In this document: piece after piece, positions 1 through 7,105 of the stretch
Position numbering within the stretch: position 1 is the stretch's first letter
Layout of the letters: every line of letters begins with the position of its first letter
NCBI RefSeq assembly: GCF_003576405.1
Contig: NZ_QWGT01000003.1
Location: 1 to 36,823, forward strand
Direction of reading: 5' to 3'
From: Clavibacter lycopersici
GTDB taxonomy: Bacteria; Actinomycetota; Actinomycetes; Actinomycetales; Microbacteriaceae
DNA length: 36,823 bases
Notes under the pieces: model-generated
What the model was told of the DNA's origin: nothing
Seen by the model: the letters and a program-made list of their open reading frames with translations, nothing else
The model's database searches: none
Translations under genes and position numbers: made by a program

Positions 1-50
1 CGGGTTGCGACAGCCCCTGCGTCCCCGCGGGCTGACCGGACCGCCGCCCC

Positions 51-545
51 TCAGCTCCCCGTCGCGCCGCCGCCCGCCATCCCGCGCGTCCCCGCGGCGG
101 TCCCCTCCGTGATCGCCCGCACGACCTCCGCCGCCGTCCGGAGCTGCTCGGCGGTGAACCCGTCGAGCGCCCGGTCGACGTCGGTCTGCGCGCCCTGCAG
201 CACGGCCATCACGCGCGTCTGGGACGCGGCGGACGGACGCAGCGTGACCACGCGCCGGTCGGCGCTCTCCCGGCTCCGGCCGATGTGCCCGCCGCCCTCC
301 AGCCGGTTGATGAGCGCGGTCGTGGCCCCGGAGGTCAGGTGGAGCCGTTCCGAGAGCCGCGCCGGGGACAGCGCCCGGCCGGCGGTGTCCGCCCAGATCA
401 CCTCGGCGAGCGCCGTCGTGTCCGTCGTCGGCAGCGAGAGCGCCGCAGCCAGCTGCCGCACCGACTCGTCGAACGCGGTCGTGTAGTCCCGCAGCCGCTC
501 GAGCACCACGGAGCGGTCCCCCGGGACGGCGATGGTGTGGGACAT
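51..545 (-). CDS. MarR-family transcriptional regulator
   Basis: A 164-residue protein of usual MarR size (140-170), predicted to act as a dimeric winged-helix repressor that releases DNA when it binds a small aromatic or is oxidised. The central part (about residues 55-105) reads as the winged helix: a helix-turn-helix with SPARLSERLHLTSGATTALI, then a wing carrying ESADRRVVTLRP, a typical MarR wing with the conserved D-R-R. Flanking helices would dimerise. The ATG is preceded by a GGAGGA ribosome site. It is divergent from an FAD monooxygenase. The 111-base gap holds a perfect palindrome of the kind MarR proteins bind, so it probably controls itself and that neighbour. The ligand cannot be read from sequence. 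Family call is firm; the target is inferred. Confidence 0.9.
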   Translation of the reverse strand: MSHTIAVPGDRSVVLERLRDYTTAFDESVRQLAAALSLPTTDTTALAEVIWADTAGRALSPARLSERLHLTSGATTALINRLEGGGHIGRSRESADRRVVTLRPSAASQTRVMAVLQGAQTDVDRALDGFTAEQLRTAAEVVRAITEGTAAGTRGMAGGGATGS

Positions 546-571
546 GACGTGATCCTCCGAGTCGATCCGAT

Positions 572-588
572 TGCTTCACCGTGAAGCA
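572..588. promoter_or_regulatory. Likely MarR operator: perfect 17-base palindrome
   Basis: TGCTTCAC-C-GTGAAGCA has 8-base arms around one central base. It lies 27 bases upstream of the MarR start and 68 bases upstream of the divergent monooxygenase start. MarR proteins usually bind 16-20 base palindromes in exactly such divergent gaps. It overlaps a possible -35 element of the monooxygenase promoter, so binding would block polymerase. The palindrome is seen; the protein partner is inferred. Confidence 0.65.
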
Positions 589-603
589 TCTACGCCATAG
601 AGT
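575..603 (+). promoter_or_regulatory. Candidate sigma-70-type promoter of the monooxygenase
   Basis: TTCACC (575-580, 4 of 6 to TTGACA) and TAGAGT (598-603, 4 of 6 to TATAAT) are separated by 17 bases. The -35 lies inside the MarR palindrome, a layout that fits repression by occlusion. Weak matches, so this is a suggestion. Confidence 0.4.
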
Positions 604-610
604 CTACTCG

Positions 611-630
611 TGCCCCGGGATCCCGGGGCA
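611..630. repeat. Perfect 20-base palindrome in the monooxygenase leader
   Basis: TGCCCCGGGA followed by its exact reverse complement, with no spacer. It sits just downstream of the candidate -10 and 26 bases before the monooxygenase ATG. It could be a second protein site or an RNA hairpin in the 5' leader. Its centre contains GGATCC, the six-mer over-represented throughout the window. Function unknown. Confidence 0.6.
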
Positions 631-656
631 GCTCGACGACACGAGGAGATCACCGC

Positions 657-1886
657 ATGGCCGACACCGCGCACCACCGCCCGAGGGTCCTCGTGACCGG
701 AGCCAGCATCGCCGGACCCGCGCTCGCCTGGGGCCTGCACCGCGAGGGCTTCGACGTGACCCTGCTCGAGCGCTCGGCCGAGCAGCGCCAGGCCGGGCAG
801 AACATCGACGTGCGCGGCCTCGGCCGCGACGTGCTCCGGCGCATGGGCATCGAGGACGTCGTCATGGCGAACCTCACGGGCGAGGACGGCACGCGCTTCG
901 TCGACGAGGAGGGCCGCGTCCTCGCGACCTTCCCGCGCGCGGAGGGCGAGGACGGGCCGACGGCGGAGGTGGAGATCCTGCGGGGGCGGTTCGCGGGGAT
1001 CCTCGTCGACCTGGTCCGGGACGACGTCGAGCTCCGCCACGGCGACTTCGTGACGGGCGTGCGGCAGGACGCGGACGGCGTCGACGTCGAGCTCGCGAGC
1101 GGATCCCGCGAGCGCTACGACCTCCTGCTCGTCGCCGAGGGCCGCAGCTCCCGCACCCGTCGGCTGGCGTTCGCCGAGGAGACCACGCTCCGCGACCACG
1201 GCGTGAGCATCGCCTACGGGACGATCGACCGCGTCCCCGGCGACACGGGCTACTGGGACTTCCTCACGGGACGCGGCGCGCGCAACGCCTCGATCCGCCC
1301 GGACGACGAGGGCACGATCCGCGCGAGCCTGTCGTTCGAGTCGGAGCCGTCCGGCTTCGAGCAGCTCCCGTTCGACGCGCAGATGACGGTGCTCCGCGCG
1401 CGCTTCCGCGGCGCGGGCTGGCAGGTCGAGCGGATCCTCGACGGCTTCCAGGCGCGCCCCGACGAGTTCTACACGCAGCGGATGGAGCAGGTGATCGTCT
1501 CGACGTGGTCGAAGGGGCGCATCGCGCTCCTCGGCGACGCGGCCTGGGGATCCGGGCCCACCGGCATGGGCACGACCCTCTCGCTGGTCGCCGCGCACGT
1601 GCTCGCCGGCGAGCTGGGACGCGCGCTCGCCGACACGGGCGACACCTTCGCTGCCGCGTTCGCGCGCTACGAGCGACAGCTGCGCCGCTACGCCGACAGC
1701 GCGCAGGGCCTGCCGCCGGGCGGGGCGCGGATCACCCACCCGTCCTCGGCGGTCGGGCAGCGGGTGCTGCGGGGCGCGATGCGGGTGGCGGCGTCGCGGC
1801 CCGTGCGCGGGATCTCCGACCGCTTCCTCCTCACGAGCGCGCGTCACGTCCCGACACTCGCCGCCTACCCGCGGCTGCGCGGCTGA
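657..1886 (+). CDS. FAD-dependent monooxygenase, aromatic hydroxylase/TetX type
   Basis: A 409-residue group A flavoprotein monooxygenase. In this family NAD(P)H reduces FAD and oxygen is inserted into an aromatic or polycyclic substrate. Visible parts: an N-terminal Rossmann FAD loop (VLVTGASIAGPALAWGL, residues 11-27) ending at an acidic residue (E38); the second FAD motif near 158-168 (LVAEGRSSRTR); and the GD motif near 293-305 (GDAAWGSGPTGMG). Two departures from consensus are seen: the second motif has E161 where Asp is usual, and the GD motif has Trp297 where His is common. The ATG follows a GAGGAG ribosome site at good spacing. It is divergent from a MarR gene and probably repressed by it. 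Substrate unknown; small aromatics, antibiotics or plant phenolics are possible. Confidence 0.88.
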   Translation: MADTAHHRPRVLVTGASIAGPALAWGLHREGFDVTLLERSAEQRQAGQNIDVRGLGRDVLRRMGIEDVVMANLTGEDGTRFVDEEGRVLATFPRAEGEDGPTAEVEILRGRFAGILVDLVRDDVELRHGDFVTGVRQDADGVDVELASGSRERYDLLLVAEGRSSRTRRLAFAEETTLRDHGVSIAYGTIDRVPGDTGYWDFLTGRGARNASIRPDDEGTIRASLSFESEPSGFEQLPFDAQMTVLRARFRGAGWQVERILDGFQARPDEFYTQRMEQVIVSTWSKGRIALLGDAAWGSGPTGMGTTLSLVAAHVLAGELGRALADTGDTFAAAFARYERQLRRYADSAQGLPPGGARITHPSSAVGQRVLRGAMRVAASRPVRGISDRFLLTSARHVPTLAAYPRLRG

Positions 1887-2010
1887 GACGTCCGCGCGCC
1901 GGTCGGCGACTCATGGCCGGCTCATCGGATCGCCATGGCCGCCGCATGGGCCCGCCCGCCACGGTGGGCCCGTCCCGACCGCCGGGACGACCGACCAGGA
2001 GGCACCGCCC

Positions 2011-2955
2011 GTGAATCGCATCCCCGAACCCGACCGCACCCCCGACGGCCCCGCCTACGAGGGCCGGCTGCTCGACCGCGCCGACGAGGAGGTGGTCGAC
2101 CAGGGAGCCGGCTTCGACCTCCGCACACTGCTGAGCCGTCGGGCCGTGCTGGCGTACATCGGCGCGGGCGTCGGATCCGTGGCGCTGGCGGCCTGCACCG
2201 CGGGGGCCACGGGATCCGGCGCCACGGCGAGCGCCGCCGCGTCGACGGGCGAGATCCCCGACGAGACGGCCGGCCCCTACCCGGGCGACGGATCCAACGG
2301 CGCAGACGTGCTGGAGCGCTCCGGCATCGTGCGCAGCGACATCCGCTCCAGCCTCGACGGCGGCACCACCGCCGCGGGCGTGCCCATGTCGCTCACGCTC
2401 ACGATCCTCGACACCGCGAACGGCGACGTCCCCTTCACCGGCGCCGCCGTGTACGTGTGGCACTGCGACGCTGCGGGCGGCTACTCCATGTACTCCGACG
2501 GGATCACCGAGGAGACCTACCTCCGCGGCGTGCAGGTCGCGGGCGACGACGGATCGGTGACCTTCACGTCGATCTTCCCCGCCTGCTACACGGGCCGGTG
2601 GCCGCACATCCACTTCGAGGTCTACCCGAGCGTGGACGACATCACCGACTCCACGAAGGCCGTCGCGACCTCGCAGGTCGCGCTCCCGCAGGACGCGTGC
2701 GCGAGCGTCTACGCGCTCTCCGAGTACGCGGGATCCAGCGCCAACCTCGCGCAGGTGACCCTCGACTCCGACAACGTGTTCGGCGACGACGGCGGGGCCC
2801 TGCAGCTCGGGACCGTGACGGGCGATGCGACCGCGGGCTACGCCGTGGCGCTCACCGCGCGCGTCGACACGACCACGACCCCGACCGCGGGATCCGCCCC
2901 CGCGGGCGGCGGCAGCGGCGGCTCGGGCGGCACCCCGCCCGGTGGCGACCGCTAG
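2011..2955 (+). CDS. Exported intradiol ring-cleavage dioxygenase-like lipoprotein
   Basis: A 314-residue protein of the intradiol dioxygenase family, whose members use non-haem Fe(III) to cleave catechol-type rings between the hydroxyls. The core is clear: YVWHCDAAGGYSMYSDG (about 148-164), YLRGVQVAGDDG (170-181) and CYTGRWPHIHFEVY (192-205). By family alignment the iron ligands should be Tyr158, Tyr193, His199 and His201, all present. Residues 42-62 form a twin-arginine-like SRR, a hydrophobic stretch and a lipobox ending ALAAC (Cys62), so export through Tat and lipid anchoring outside the cell are predicted. A Gly/Ser/Pro-rich tail follows the catalytic domain. GTG start with AGGAGG 8 bases upstream. 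Secreted relatives occur in other actinobacteria. Substrate unknown. Confidence 0.85.
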   Translation: MNRIPEPDRTPDGPAYEGRLLDRADEEVVDQGAGFDLRTLLSRRAVLAYIGAGVGSVALAACTAGATGSGATASAAASTGEIPDETAGPYPGDGSNGADVLERSGIVRSDIRSSLDGGTTAAGVPMSLTLTILDTANGDVPFTGAAVYVWHCDAAGGYSMYSDGITEETYLRGVQVAGDDGSVTFTSIFPACYTGRWPHIHFEVYPSVDDITDSTKAVATSQVALPQDACASVYALSEYAGSSANLAQVTLDSDNVFGDDGGALQLGTVTGDATAGYAVALTARVDTTTTPTAGSAPAGGGSGGSGGTPPGGDR

Positions 2956-2975
2956 GGCGGCTCCGCCTTGGCCCC

Positions 2976-2981
2976 TACGCT
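2976..2981 (+). promoter_or_regulatory. Candidate -10 element for a leaderless kinase mRNA
   Basis: TACGCT with exactly six bases before the ATG at 2988 and no purine-rich ribosome site between. This spacing would start transcription at or next to the start codon. The same layout occurs before four other starts in the window. Confidence 0.45.
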
Positions 2982-2987
2982 CGCCGG

Positions 2988-3584
2988 ATGGACGCCACCG
3001 AGCTCACACGGCACGTGGCCGCCCTGCGCGCGGCGGCCGACCAACCGCTCGTCGTCGGCGTCTCGGGCTACGGCGGATCCGGCAAGTCGACACTCGCGCG
3101 TCACCTTGCCGCCTCGCTCCCCGGCTCGGTCCGCCTGCGCGGCGACGACTTCCTCGACCCGTCCCGCTCGCACCGCCGCTCCTCCCACTGGCACGGCGTC
3201 GACCGGCTCCGGCTCGTGGACGAGGTGCTGGATCCGCTCCGGTCGGGGCGTCCCAGCGCGTTCCGCCGCTACGACTGGGGCCGTCGGCAGCTGGGCCCTT
3301 TCGAGCCGCTGCCCGCGACGGATCTCCTGGTGGTCGACCTCATCGGCCTGCTGCACCCCGAGGCGCGCCCATGGATCGACCTCGCCGTGTGGTGCGACGT
3401 GGACCTCGCGACGGCGTCGGCCCGCGGGATGGAACGTGACGCGCGCCTCGGCCGCGAGCACGCCGCGCTGTGGCGCGACGTCTGGATCCCGAACGAGCGC
3501 GACTTCGACGCCGGCTTCGCCCCGCGGCAGGCGGCCGACGTCCTCGTGGCGGACGCACCGGCCTCGCCGCCCGCGCGTCCCTGA
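2988..3584 (+). CDS. P-loop nucleoside (uridine-like) kinase
   Basis: A 198-residue protein of the uridine kinase/phosphoribulokinase-like P-loop group, predicted to phosphorylate a nucleoside or similar small molecule with ATP. The Walker A motif GYGGSGKST is at 27-35. An acidic patch GDDF follows about 20 residues later as in uridine kinases, then YDWGRRQLG and a hydrophobic strand ending in Asp (LLVVDLIGLL). The C-terminal segment IPNERDFDAGF resembles that of small actinobacterial uridine-kinase-like proteins. ATG chosen because it follows a -10-like hexamer by six bases and just precedes the conserved domain; the longer in-frame reading upstream overlaps the dioxygenase gene. The stop lies only 12 bases from the end of the convergent membrane-protein gene. 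Exact substrate unproven. Confidence 0.75.
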   Translation: MDATELTRHVAALRAAADQPLVVGVSGYGGSGKSTLARHLAASLPGSVRLRGDDFLDPSRSHRRSSHWHGVDRLRLVDEVLDPLRSGRPSAFRRYDWGRRQLGPFEPLPATDLLVVDLIGLLHPEARPWIDLAVWCDVDLATASARGMERDARLGREHAALWRDVWIPNERDFDAGFAPRQAADVLVADAPASPPARP

Positions 3585-3596
3585 GGGCCGGGCCTA

Positions 3597-4001
3597 CTAC
3601 TCCGCCGCGGGCGCCCTCTCGCGCGCCGCCTGCATCGCCGCCCAGCGCCGGCGCGCGAGGACGTGCAGGACGAGCGAGACCGCCGCGACGACGACGAGCG
3701 CGCCGGCGACGACCCACAGCCCCGAGTCGCCGCCGATCCCCGCGACCACGGCGCTGACGACGGCCGCCGCGGCCAGGCCCATGCCCACCGCCAGCAGCCC
3801 GTTCGTCGGGCCCTCCCCCTGCGGCTCGTCGGGATGCTCGGGCACCCGCTCCCACGTCACGATGAAGAGGGTGGCGATCGGGCCGAGGAGCAGGGAGACG
3901 AGGAACCACGTCCACCTCGACCGGTTCTTCTGCTCGGCGAGGCCGGCGTTCACGAGCGCGAGGGCGAGCCAGCCCCAGGCGCCGATCGGTTGCTGATCCA
4001 T
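3597..4001 (-). CDS. Small membrane protein of unknown function
   Basis: A 134-residue protein I do not recognise beyond its topology. It has about four hydrophobic segments: around residues 8-20, WTWFLVSLLLGPIATLFIV near 31-49, GLLAVGMGLAAAAVVSAVVAG, and WVVAGALVVVAAVSLVLHVLA. A basic cytoplasmic-type tail (RRRWAAMQAARERA) ends it. The loop HPDEPQGEG between the second and third segments is acidic. The start ATG is preceded at six bases by TACGGT on the same strand, suggesting a leaderless message, and the longer upstream frame has poor coding character. It is convergent with the kinase gene. No function should be assigned. Confidence 0.65.
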   Translation of the reverse strand: MDQQPIGAWGWLALALVNAGLAEQKNRSRWTWFLVSLLLGPIATLFIVTWERVPEHPDEPQGEGPTNGLLAVGMGLAAAAVVSAVVAGIGGDSGLWVVAGALVVVAAVSLVLHVLARRRWAAMQAARERAPAAE

Positions 4002-4007
4002 GCCCCG

Positions 4008-4013
4008 ACCGTA
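4008..4013 (-). promoter_or_regulatory. Candidate -10 for the small membrane protein
   Basis: On the reverse strand this reads TACGGT, with six bases to the ATG at 4001 and no ribosome site between. Same leaderless layout as at 2976, 4065 and 8335. Confidence 0.45.
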
Positions 4014-4064
4014 GGGCACGCCTCCCGCCGGGCCCCCGCCGGGCTGTTTCCCCACCCGCTCAGG

Positions 4065-4070
4065 TACCCT
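4065..4070 (+). promoter_or_regulatory. Candidate -10 upstream of the CNNM gene and its small ORF
   Basis: TACCCT, six bases before the ATG of the 51-codon ORF at 4077. If real, the transcript starts at that ATG and the CNNM gene begins about 150 bases downstream. No clear -35 was seen at 17 bases. Confidence 0.45.
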
Positions 4071-4076
4071 TCGTCC

Positions 4077-4232
4077 ATGCACAGAACCGCGCGGGAGCCC
4101 GCTCCCGACAGCCACAGTCCCGGCGCCCGGACGACCCCGGGCACGCCCCGCACCCTCCGCGCCTCCGCTCCCCTCCGAGCCAGCGCCCACCGAGACGGTC
4201 GCACGATCCGCCCGACCGGCACCCGCTCGTGA
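4077..4232 (+). CDS. Possible leader peptide, Pro- and Arg-rich small ORF
   Basis: A 51-codon ORF between the candidate -10 at 4065-4070 and the CNNM gene. Its ATG is six bases after that hexamer, fitting leaderless translation. Its TGA overlaps the GTG start of the next gene (GTGA), so translation could be coupled. The peptide is basic with seven prolines (positions 8, 10, 15, 21, 24, 32, 46) and no hydrophobic segment. Proline-rich leader ORFs controlling Mg2+ transporters by ribosome stalling are known in enterobacteria, and CNNM/CorC proteins are linked to Mg2+, so a similar role is conceivable. It may equally be chance in GC-rich DNA, where open frames are common. Confidence 0.3.
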   Translation: MHRTAREPAPDSHSPGARTTPGTPRTLRASAPLRASAHRDGRTIRPTGTRS

Positions 4233-5545
4233 ACGGCGACCTCCTCCTCAACATCGTCCTGGTCGTGGTGTTCGTCCTCGTCGGCGGCGTGTTCGCCGCC
4301 ACCGAGATGGCGCTCGTCACCCTCCGCGAGGGCCAGCTCAACGCCCTCGCCGCCCGCGGACGCCGCGGCGAGAAGGTGGCCGCGCTCGCCCGCAACCCCA
4401 ACACCTTCCTCGCGGCGGTGCAGATCGGCGTGACCGTCGCCGGGTTCGCGTCGGCCGCGTACGGCGCCTCGTCGATCGCGCCGTCCGTCGTCCCGATCCT
4501 CGAGTCGTGGGGCCTCGAGACCGGACTCGCGTCCACGATCGCGACCCTCCTGCTCACGCTCGTGATCGCCTACCTCTCCCTGGTCCTCGGCGAGCTCGCG
4601 CCCAAGCGCCTCGCGATCCAGCGCAACGCCGGCTTCGCGTACGGCGTCGCGCCCGTGCTCAACGGCTTCGCGATCCTCATGCGCCCGGTGATCTGGCTGC
4701 TCTCCGTCTCCACGAACGTGGTCGTGCGCCTGCTCGGCGGCGACCCGCACAAGACCGGCGAGGAGATGAGCGAGGAGGAGCTCCGCGACATCGTCTCCAG
4801 CCACGAGGGGCTCCCGGACGACGAGCGCCGGATCCTCGACGACGTGCTCTCCCTCCGCCACCGACAGCTCAGCGAGGTCATGAAGCCGCGGCCCGAGATC
4901 GCGGCGCTCGACGGCACGGGCACGGTCCGCGAGGCGGGGCTGGACGTGCAGGACCGCCCGTACTCGCGCTACCCGGTGGTCGACAAGACCATCGACGACG
5001 TCATCGGCTTCGTGCACGTCCGCGACCTGTACCAGGCGATCGCGGCGGATCCCGAGCGGCCCGTCTCCGAGATCCTGCGCCCGATCCCCTACCTCCCGGC
5101 GACCGCGCGCGTGCTGCCGACGCTCACGATGATGCGCGCCGAGGGCCACCAGATCGCCGTGATCGTGGACGAGTACGGCGGCACCGACGGCATCGTCACG
5201 CTCGAGGACCTCGTGGAGGAGGTCGTCGGCGAGATATTCGACGAGTACGACACCGACTCGGCCGCGCGCGACCTCGCGGAGGACGGCGGCACGATCGACG
5301 GCCGCCTCAACTTCCAGGACTTCGAGGAGGCGACGGGCGTGAAGCTGCCCGACTCCGCGTCGGACACGGTCGCGGGCTTCGTGATCGAGAACCTCGGCCG
5401 GCTCGCGCAGGTCGGCGACACGGTCGACGTCGACGGCGTGACCCTCCAGGTGACGGCGCTCGACCGGCGCCGGATCTCCGAGATCCTCGTCATCCCGCGC
5501 GAGGAGCCGACGACGGGCGAGGACGCGGAGACCGCGACGGCGTAA
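4229..5545 (+). CDS. CNNM/CorC-type membrane protein with CBS pair
   Basis: A 438-residue protein of the hemolysin-family/CNNM group, implicated in Mg2+ or Co2+ export and resistance. Order of parts: a DUF21 membrane domain (about 1-190) with four hydrophobic helices, including MNGDLLLNIVLVVVFVLVGG and the ATEMALVTLREGQLNAL region that marks the family; a CBS pair (about 205-330) containing VMKPRPEIAAL and VIVDEYGGTDGIVTLEDL; and a C-terminal CorC/HlyC domain (about 350-430) with FQDFEEATGVKLP. Length is normal. GTG start chosen because the DUF21 helix begins at once; no strong ribosome site precedes it, and the start overlaps the stop of a small upstream ORF. It is convergent with the PhzF-like gene, only 19 bases apart. 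Transported ion not visible in sequence. Confidence 0.92.
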   Translation: MNGDLLLNIVLVVVFVLVGGVFAATEMALVTLREGQLNALAARGRRGEKVAALARNPNTFLAAVQIGVTVAGFASAAYGASSIAPSVVPILESWGLETGLASTIATLLLTLVIAYLSLVLGELAPKRLAIQRNAGFAYGVAPVLNGFAILMRPVIWLLSVSTNVVVRLLGGDPHKTGEEMSEEELRDIVSSHEGLPDDERRILDDVLSLRHRQLSEVMKPRPEIAALDGTGTVREAGLDVQDRPYSRYPVVDKTIDDVIGFVHVRDLYQAIAADPERPVSEILRPIPYLPATARVLPTLTMMRAEGHQIAVIVDEYGGTDGIVTLEDLVEEVVGEIFDEYDTDSAARDLAEDGGTIDGRLNFQDFEEATGVKLPDSASDTVAGFVIENLGRLAQVGDTVDVDGVTLQVTALDRRRISEILVIPREEPTTGEDAETATA

Positions 5546-5564
5546 CGCGTGGCGGCCGTGCGGG

Positions 5565-6305
5565 TCAGGGCAGCGGGATCACGCGGTCCGGCACAGTGCG
5601 GCCGCCGACCTCCGCGCGCCCGTCGGCGAGGAGGCGCGTGCCCAGCTCGCTGCCGCGGCCCTGCGTGATGCGGAGGTCGCGGCCGAGGTGGGCCGTCACG
5701 CGGAGGGCGGCGGATCCGGTCGCCTCGTCCTCGGGGACCCCGAGCGCGGGAGCTGACATGCGCGAGCGGATGGCGCCCTCGGCCTCGTCGATCCACGCCC
5801 ACGCGTAGAGGTGCTCGACGCCGGACGCCGCGGCGAGCGCCGGCAGGTCGAGGGCGAGGAGCTCGGCGACGGATCCGACGGGGTGCCACGCGAACTCCGG
5901 GCCCCACGCGGGATCCGCGGTCACGCGCACCACGTCGCCGGCGCGGCCCACGCGCACGGTCCCGGCGGGTACCCGCAGGTGGTCGACCGCGGCGCCGCGC
6001 GACGCCAGCCACCACGCGGTGCCGACGGTCGGGTGCCCGGCGAAGGGCAGCTCGCGCGCGGGCGTGAGGATGCGCATCGACGCGCCCCGCGGATCCGCGC
6101 CCGGCGCGTCCACCGCGTCGACGAACACCGTCTCGCTGAACCCGAGCGCCCGCGAGATCGCCTGCTCCCGGCCGTCCGTGCGCGGCGACGCCAGCACGAT
6201 GCCGAGCTCGTTGCCGTGCTGCCCGTCCGTGTCCGCGAACACCCGCACGACGTGCACCTCGTCCGGCCGCACGCCGTCGAGCGCGACGACCGGACGGCCC
6301 GTCAC
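5565..6305 (-). CDS. PhzF-family isomerase-like enzyme
   Basis: A 246-residue member of the PhzF fold (diaminopimelate-epimerase-like), whose best-known member isomerises a phenazine precursor; most others have unknown substrates. Matches: HVVRVFADTDGQHGNELGIV near the N-terminus, GFSETVFV (its Glu aligns with the catalytic Glu of PhzF), the block ELPFAGHPTVGTA, and EDEATGSAALRV near the C-terminus (family EDPATGSA). It is a little shorter than typical PhzF (260-300) but has both halves. GTG start overlaps the TGA of the upstream DUF1206 gene by four bases (GTGA), so it is the last gene of a three-gene operon. No phenazine genes are nearby, so a phenazine role is not implied. Confidence 0.87.
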   Translation of the reverse strand: MTGRPVVALDGVRPDEVHVVRVFADTDGQHGNELGIVLASPRTDGREQAISRALGFSETVFVDAVDAPGADPRGASMRILTPARELPFAGHPTVGTAWWLASRGAAVDHLRVPAGTVRVGRAGDVVRVTADPAWGPEFAWHPVGSVAELLALDLPALAAASGVEHLYAWAWIDEAEGAIRSRMSAPALGVPEDEATGSAALRVTAHLGRDLRITQGRGSELGTRLLADGRAEVGGRTVPDRVIPLP

Positions 6306-7105
6306 AGCTTCGCGTAGCGCGCGCGGGCGCCGCAGTACAGGCCGTACGCGATGAGGCCGAGCCCCGTGATCGCGAGCACGGCGACGCCCGCGGGCAGTCC
6401 CGCGAGCGACTGGAGCGCGCCGTCGAGCCCGGTGGCGCGGCTCGGGTCGGCCGTGACCGCGCCGATGACGAACAGCACGCCGACCGCGACGAGGGCGACG
6501 CCCTTGGCGACGTACCCCGCGACGCCGAGCGCGGTGATCCCCCGCCCGAGCGAGCCCGACGGCACGGCCAGGTCCTCGCGGAAGCGCTTCGTCGCGCCCT
6601 TGAAGCCGAAGTAGACGCCGACCGCGACGACGGCGAGCCCGAGGATCACGAGAAGCGCGACGCCGCCCGGCGCCTCGAGGAGCCGCGCGCTGAGCGACTG
6701 CGTCTGCTCGGAGGAGTCGCTGGATCCGCCCGTCGCGAAGCGCAGCGCGGTCGCCGCGATGGCCAGGTACGCGATGGCCTTGCCGAGCTCCTTCGCGCGC
6801 GCCGCCCAAGTGCGCTTCGCGTCCTCGCCGCGTGCCAGCACGGTCTCGACGAGCTGCCAGAGGCCCAGCCCGAGGAGGCCGACCACGACGATCCAGAGCA
6901 GCACGCGGCCGCCGGGCGATCCCGCGATGGACCCGAGCGCGCCGGACTGGTCGGCCTGGCCCTCGCCGCCGCCGCCCGTCGCGAGACGGAACGCGACCAC
7001 GCCGATGAGGAGGTGCAGGAGGCCGTTGACCGCGTGCCCGAGGCGCGCGGCGACCGCGAAGCCGGGTGAGCGCTGCAAGCTCGACGCGGCGCCGGTGGCG
7101 CTCAT
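6302..7105 (-). CDS. DUF1206 integral membrane protein
   Basis: A 267-residue membrane protein built from three similar units of two hydrophobic helices each, matching the DUF1206 family, whose function is unknown. Each unit begins with a G-H/K-A-like helix: ARLGHAVNGLLHLLIGVVAF, KELGKAIAYLAIAATALRF, and ALGVAGYVAKGVALVAVGVL. Each is followed by a second helix such as VLLWIVVVGLLGLGLWQLVE or GLIAYGLYCGARARY. Short polar loops rich in Gly/Ser/Gln (GGGGEGQADQSG, GGSSDSSEQTQS) separate them. ATG overlaps the permease stop (ATGA) and its own stop overlaps the PhzF-like start, so all three genes are probably translationally coupled. Confidence 0.85.
   Translation of the reverse strand: MSATGAASSLQRSPGFAVAARLGHAVNGLLHLLIGVVAFRLATGGGGEGQADQSGALGSIAGSPGGRVLLWIVVVGLLGLGLWQLVETVLARGEDAKRTWAARAKELGKAIAYLAIAATALRFATGGSSDSSEQTQSLSARLLEAPGGVALLVILGLAVVAVGVYFGFKGATKRFREDLAVPSGSLGRGITALGVAGYVAKGVALVAVGVLFVIGAVTADPSRATGLDGALQSLAGLPAGVAVLAITGLGLIAYGLYCGARARYAKL

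Noticed and set aside
1935-2987. Upstream extension of the kinase frame through the dioxygenase gene
   Set aside because: It overlaps the well-supported dioxygenase in another frame and is Arg/Pro-rich; the kinase fold begins at the ATG at 2988.
5565-6305. Phenazine biosynthesis locus
   Set aside because: Only a PhzF-like protein is present; no other phz genes are nearby and most PhzF homologues are unrelated to phenazines.
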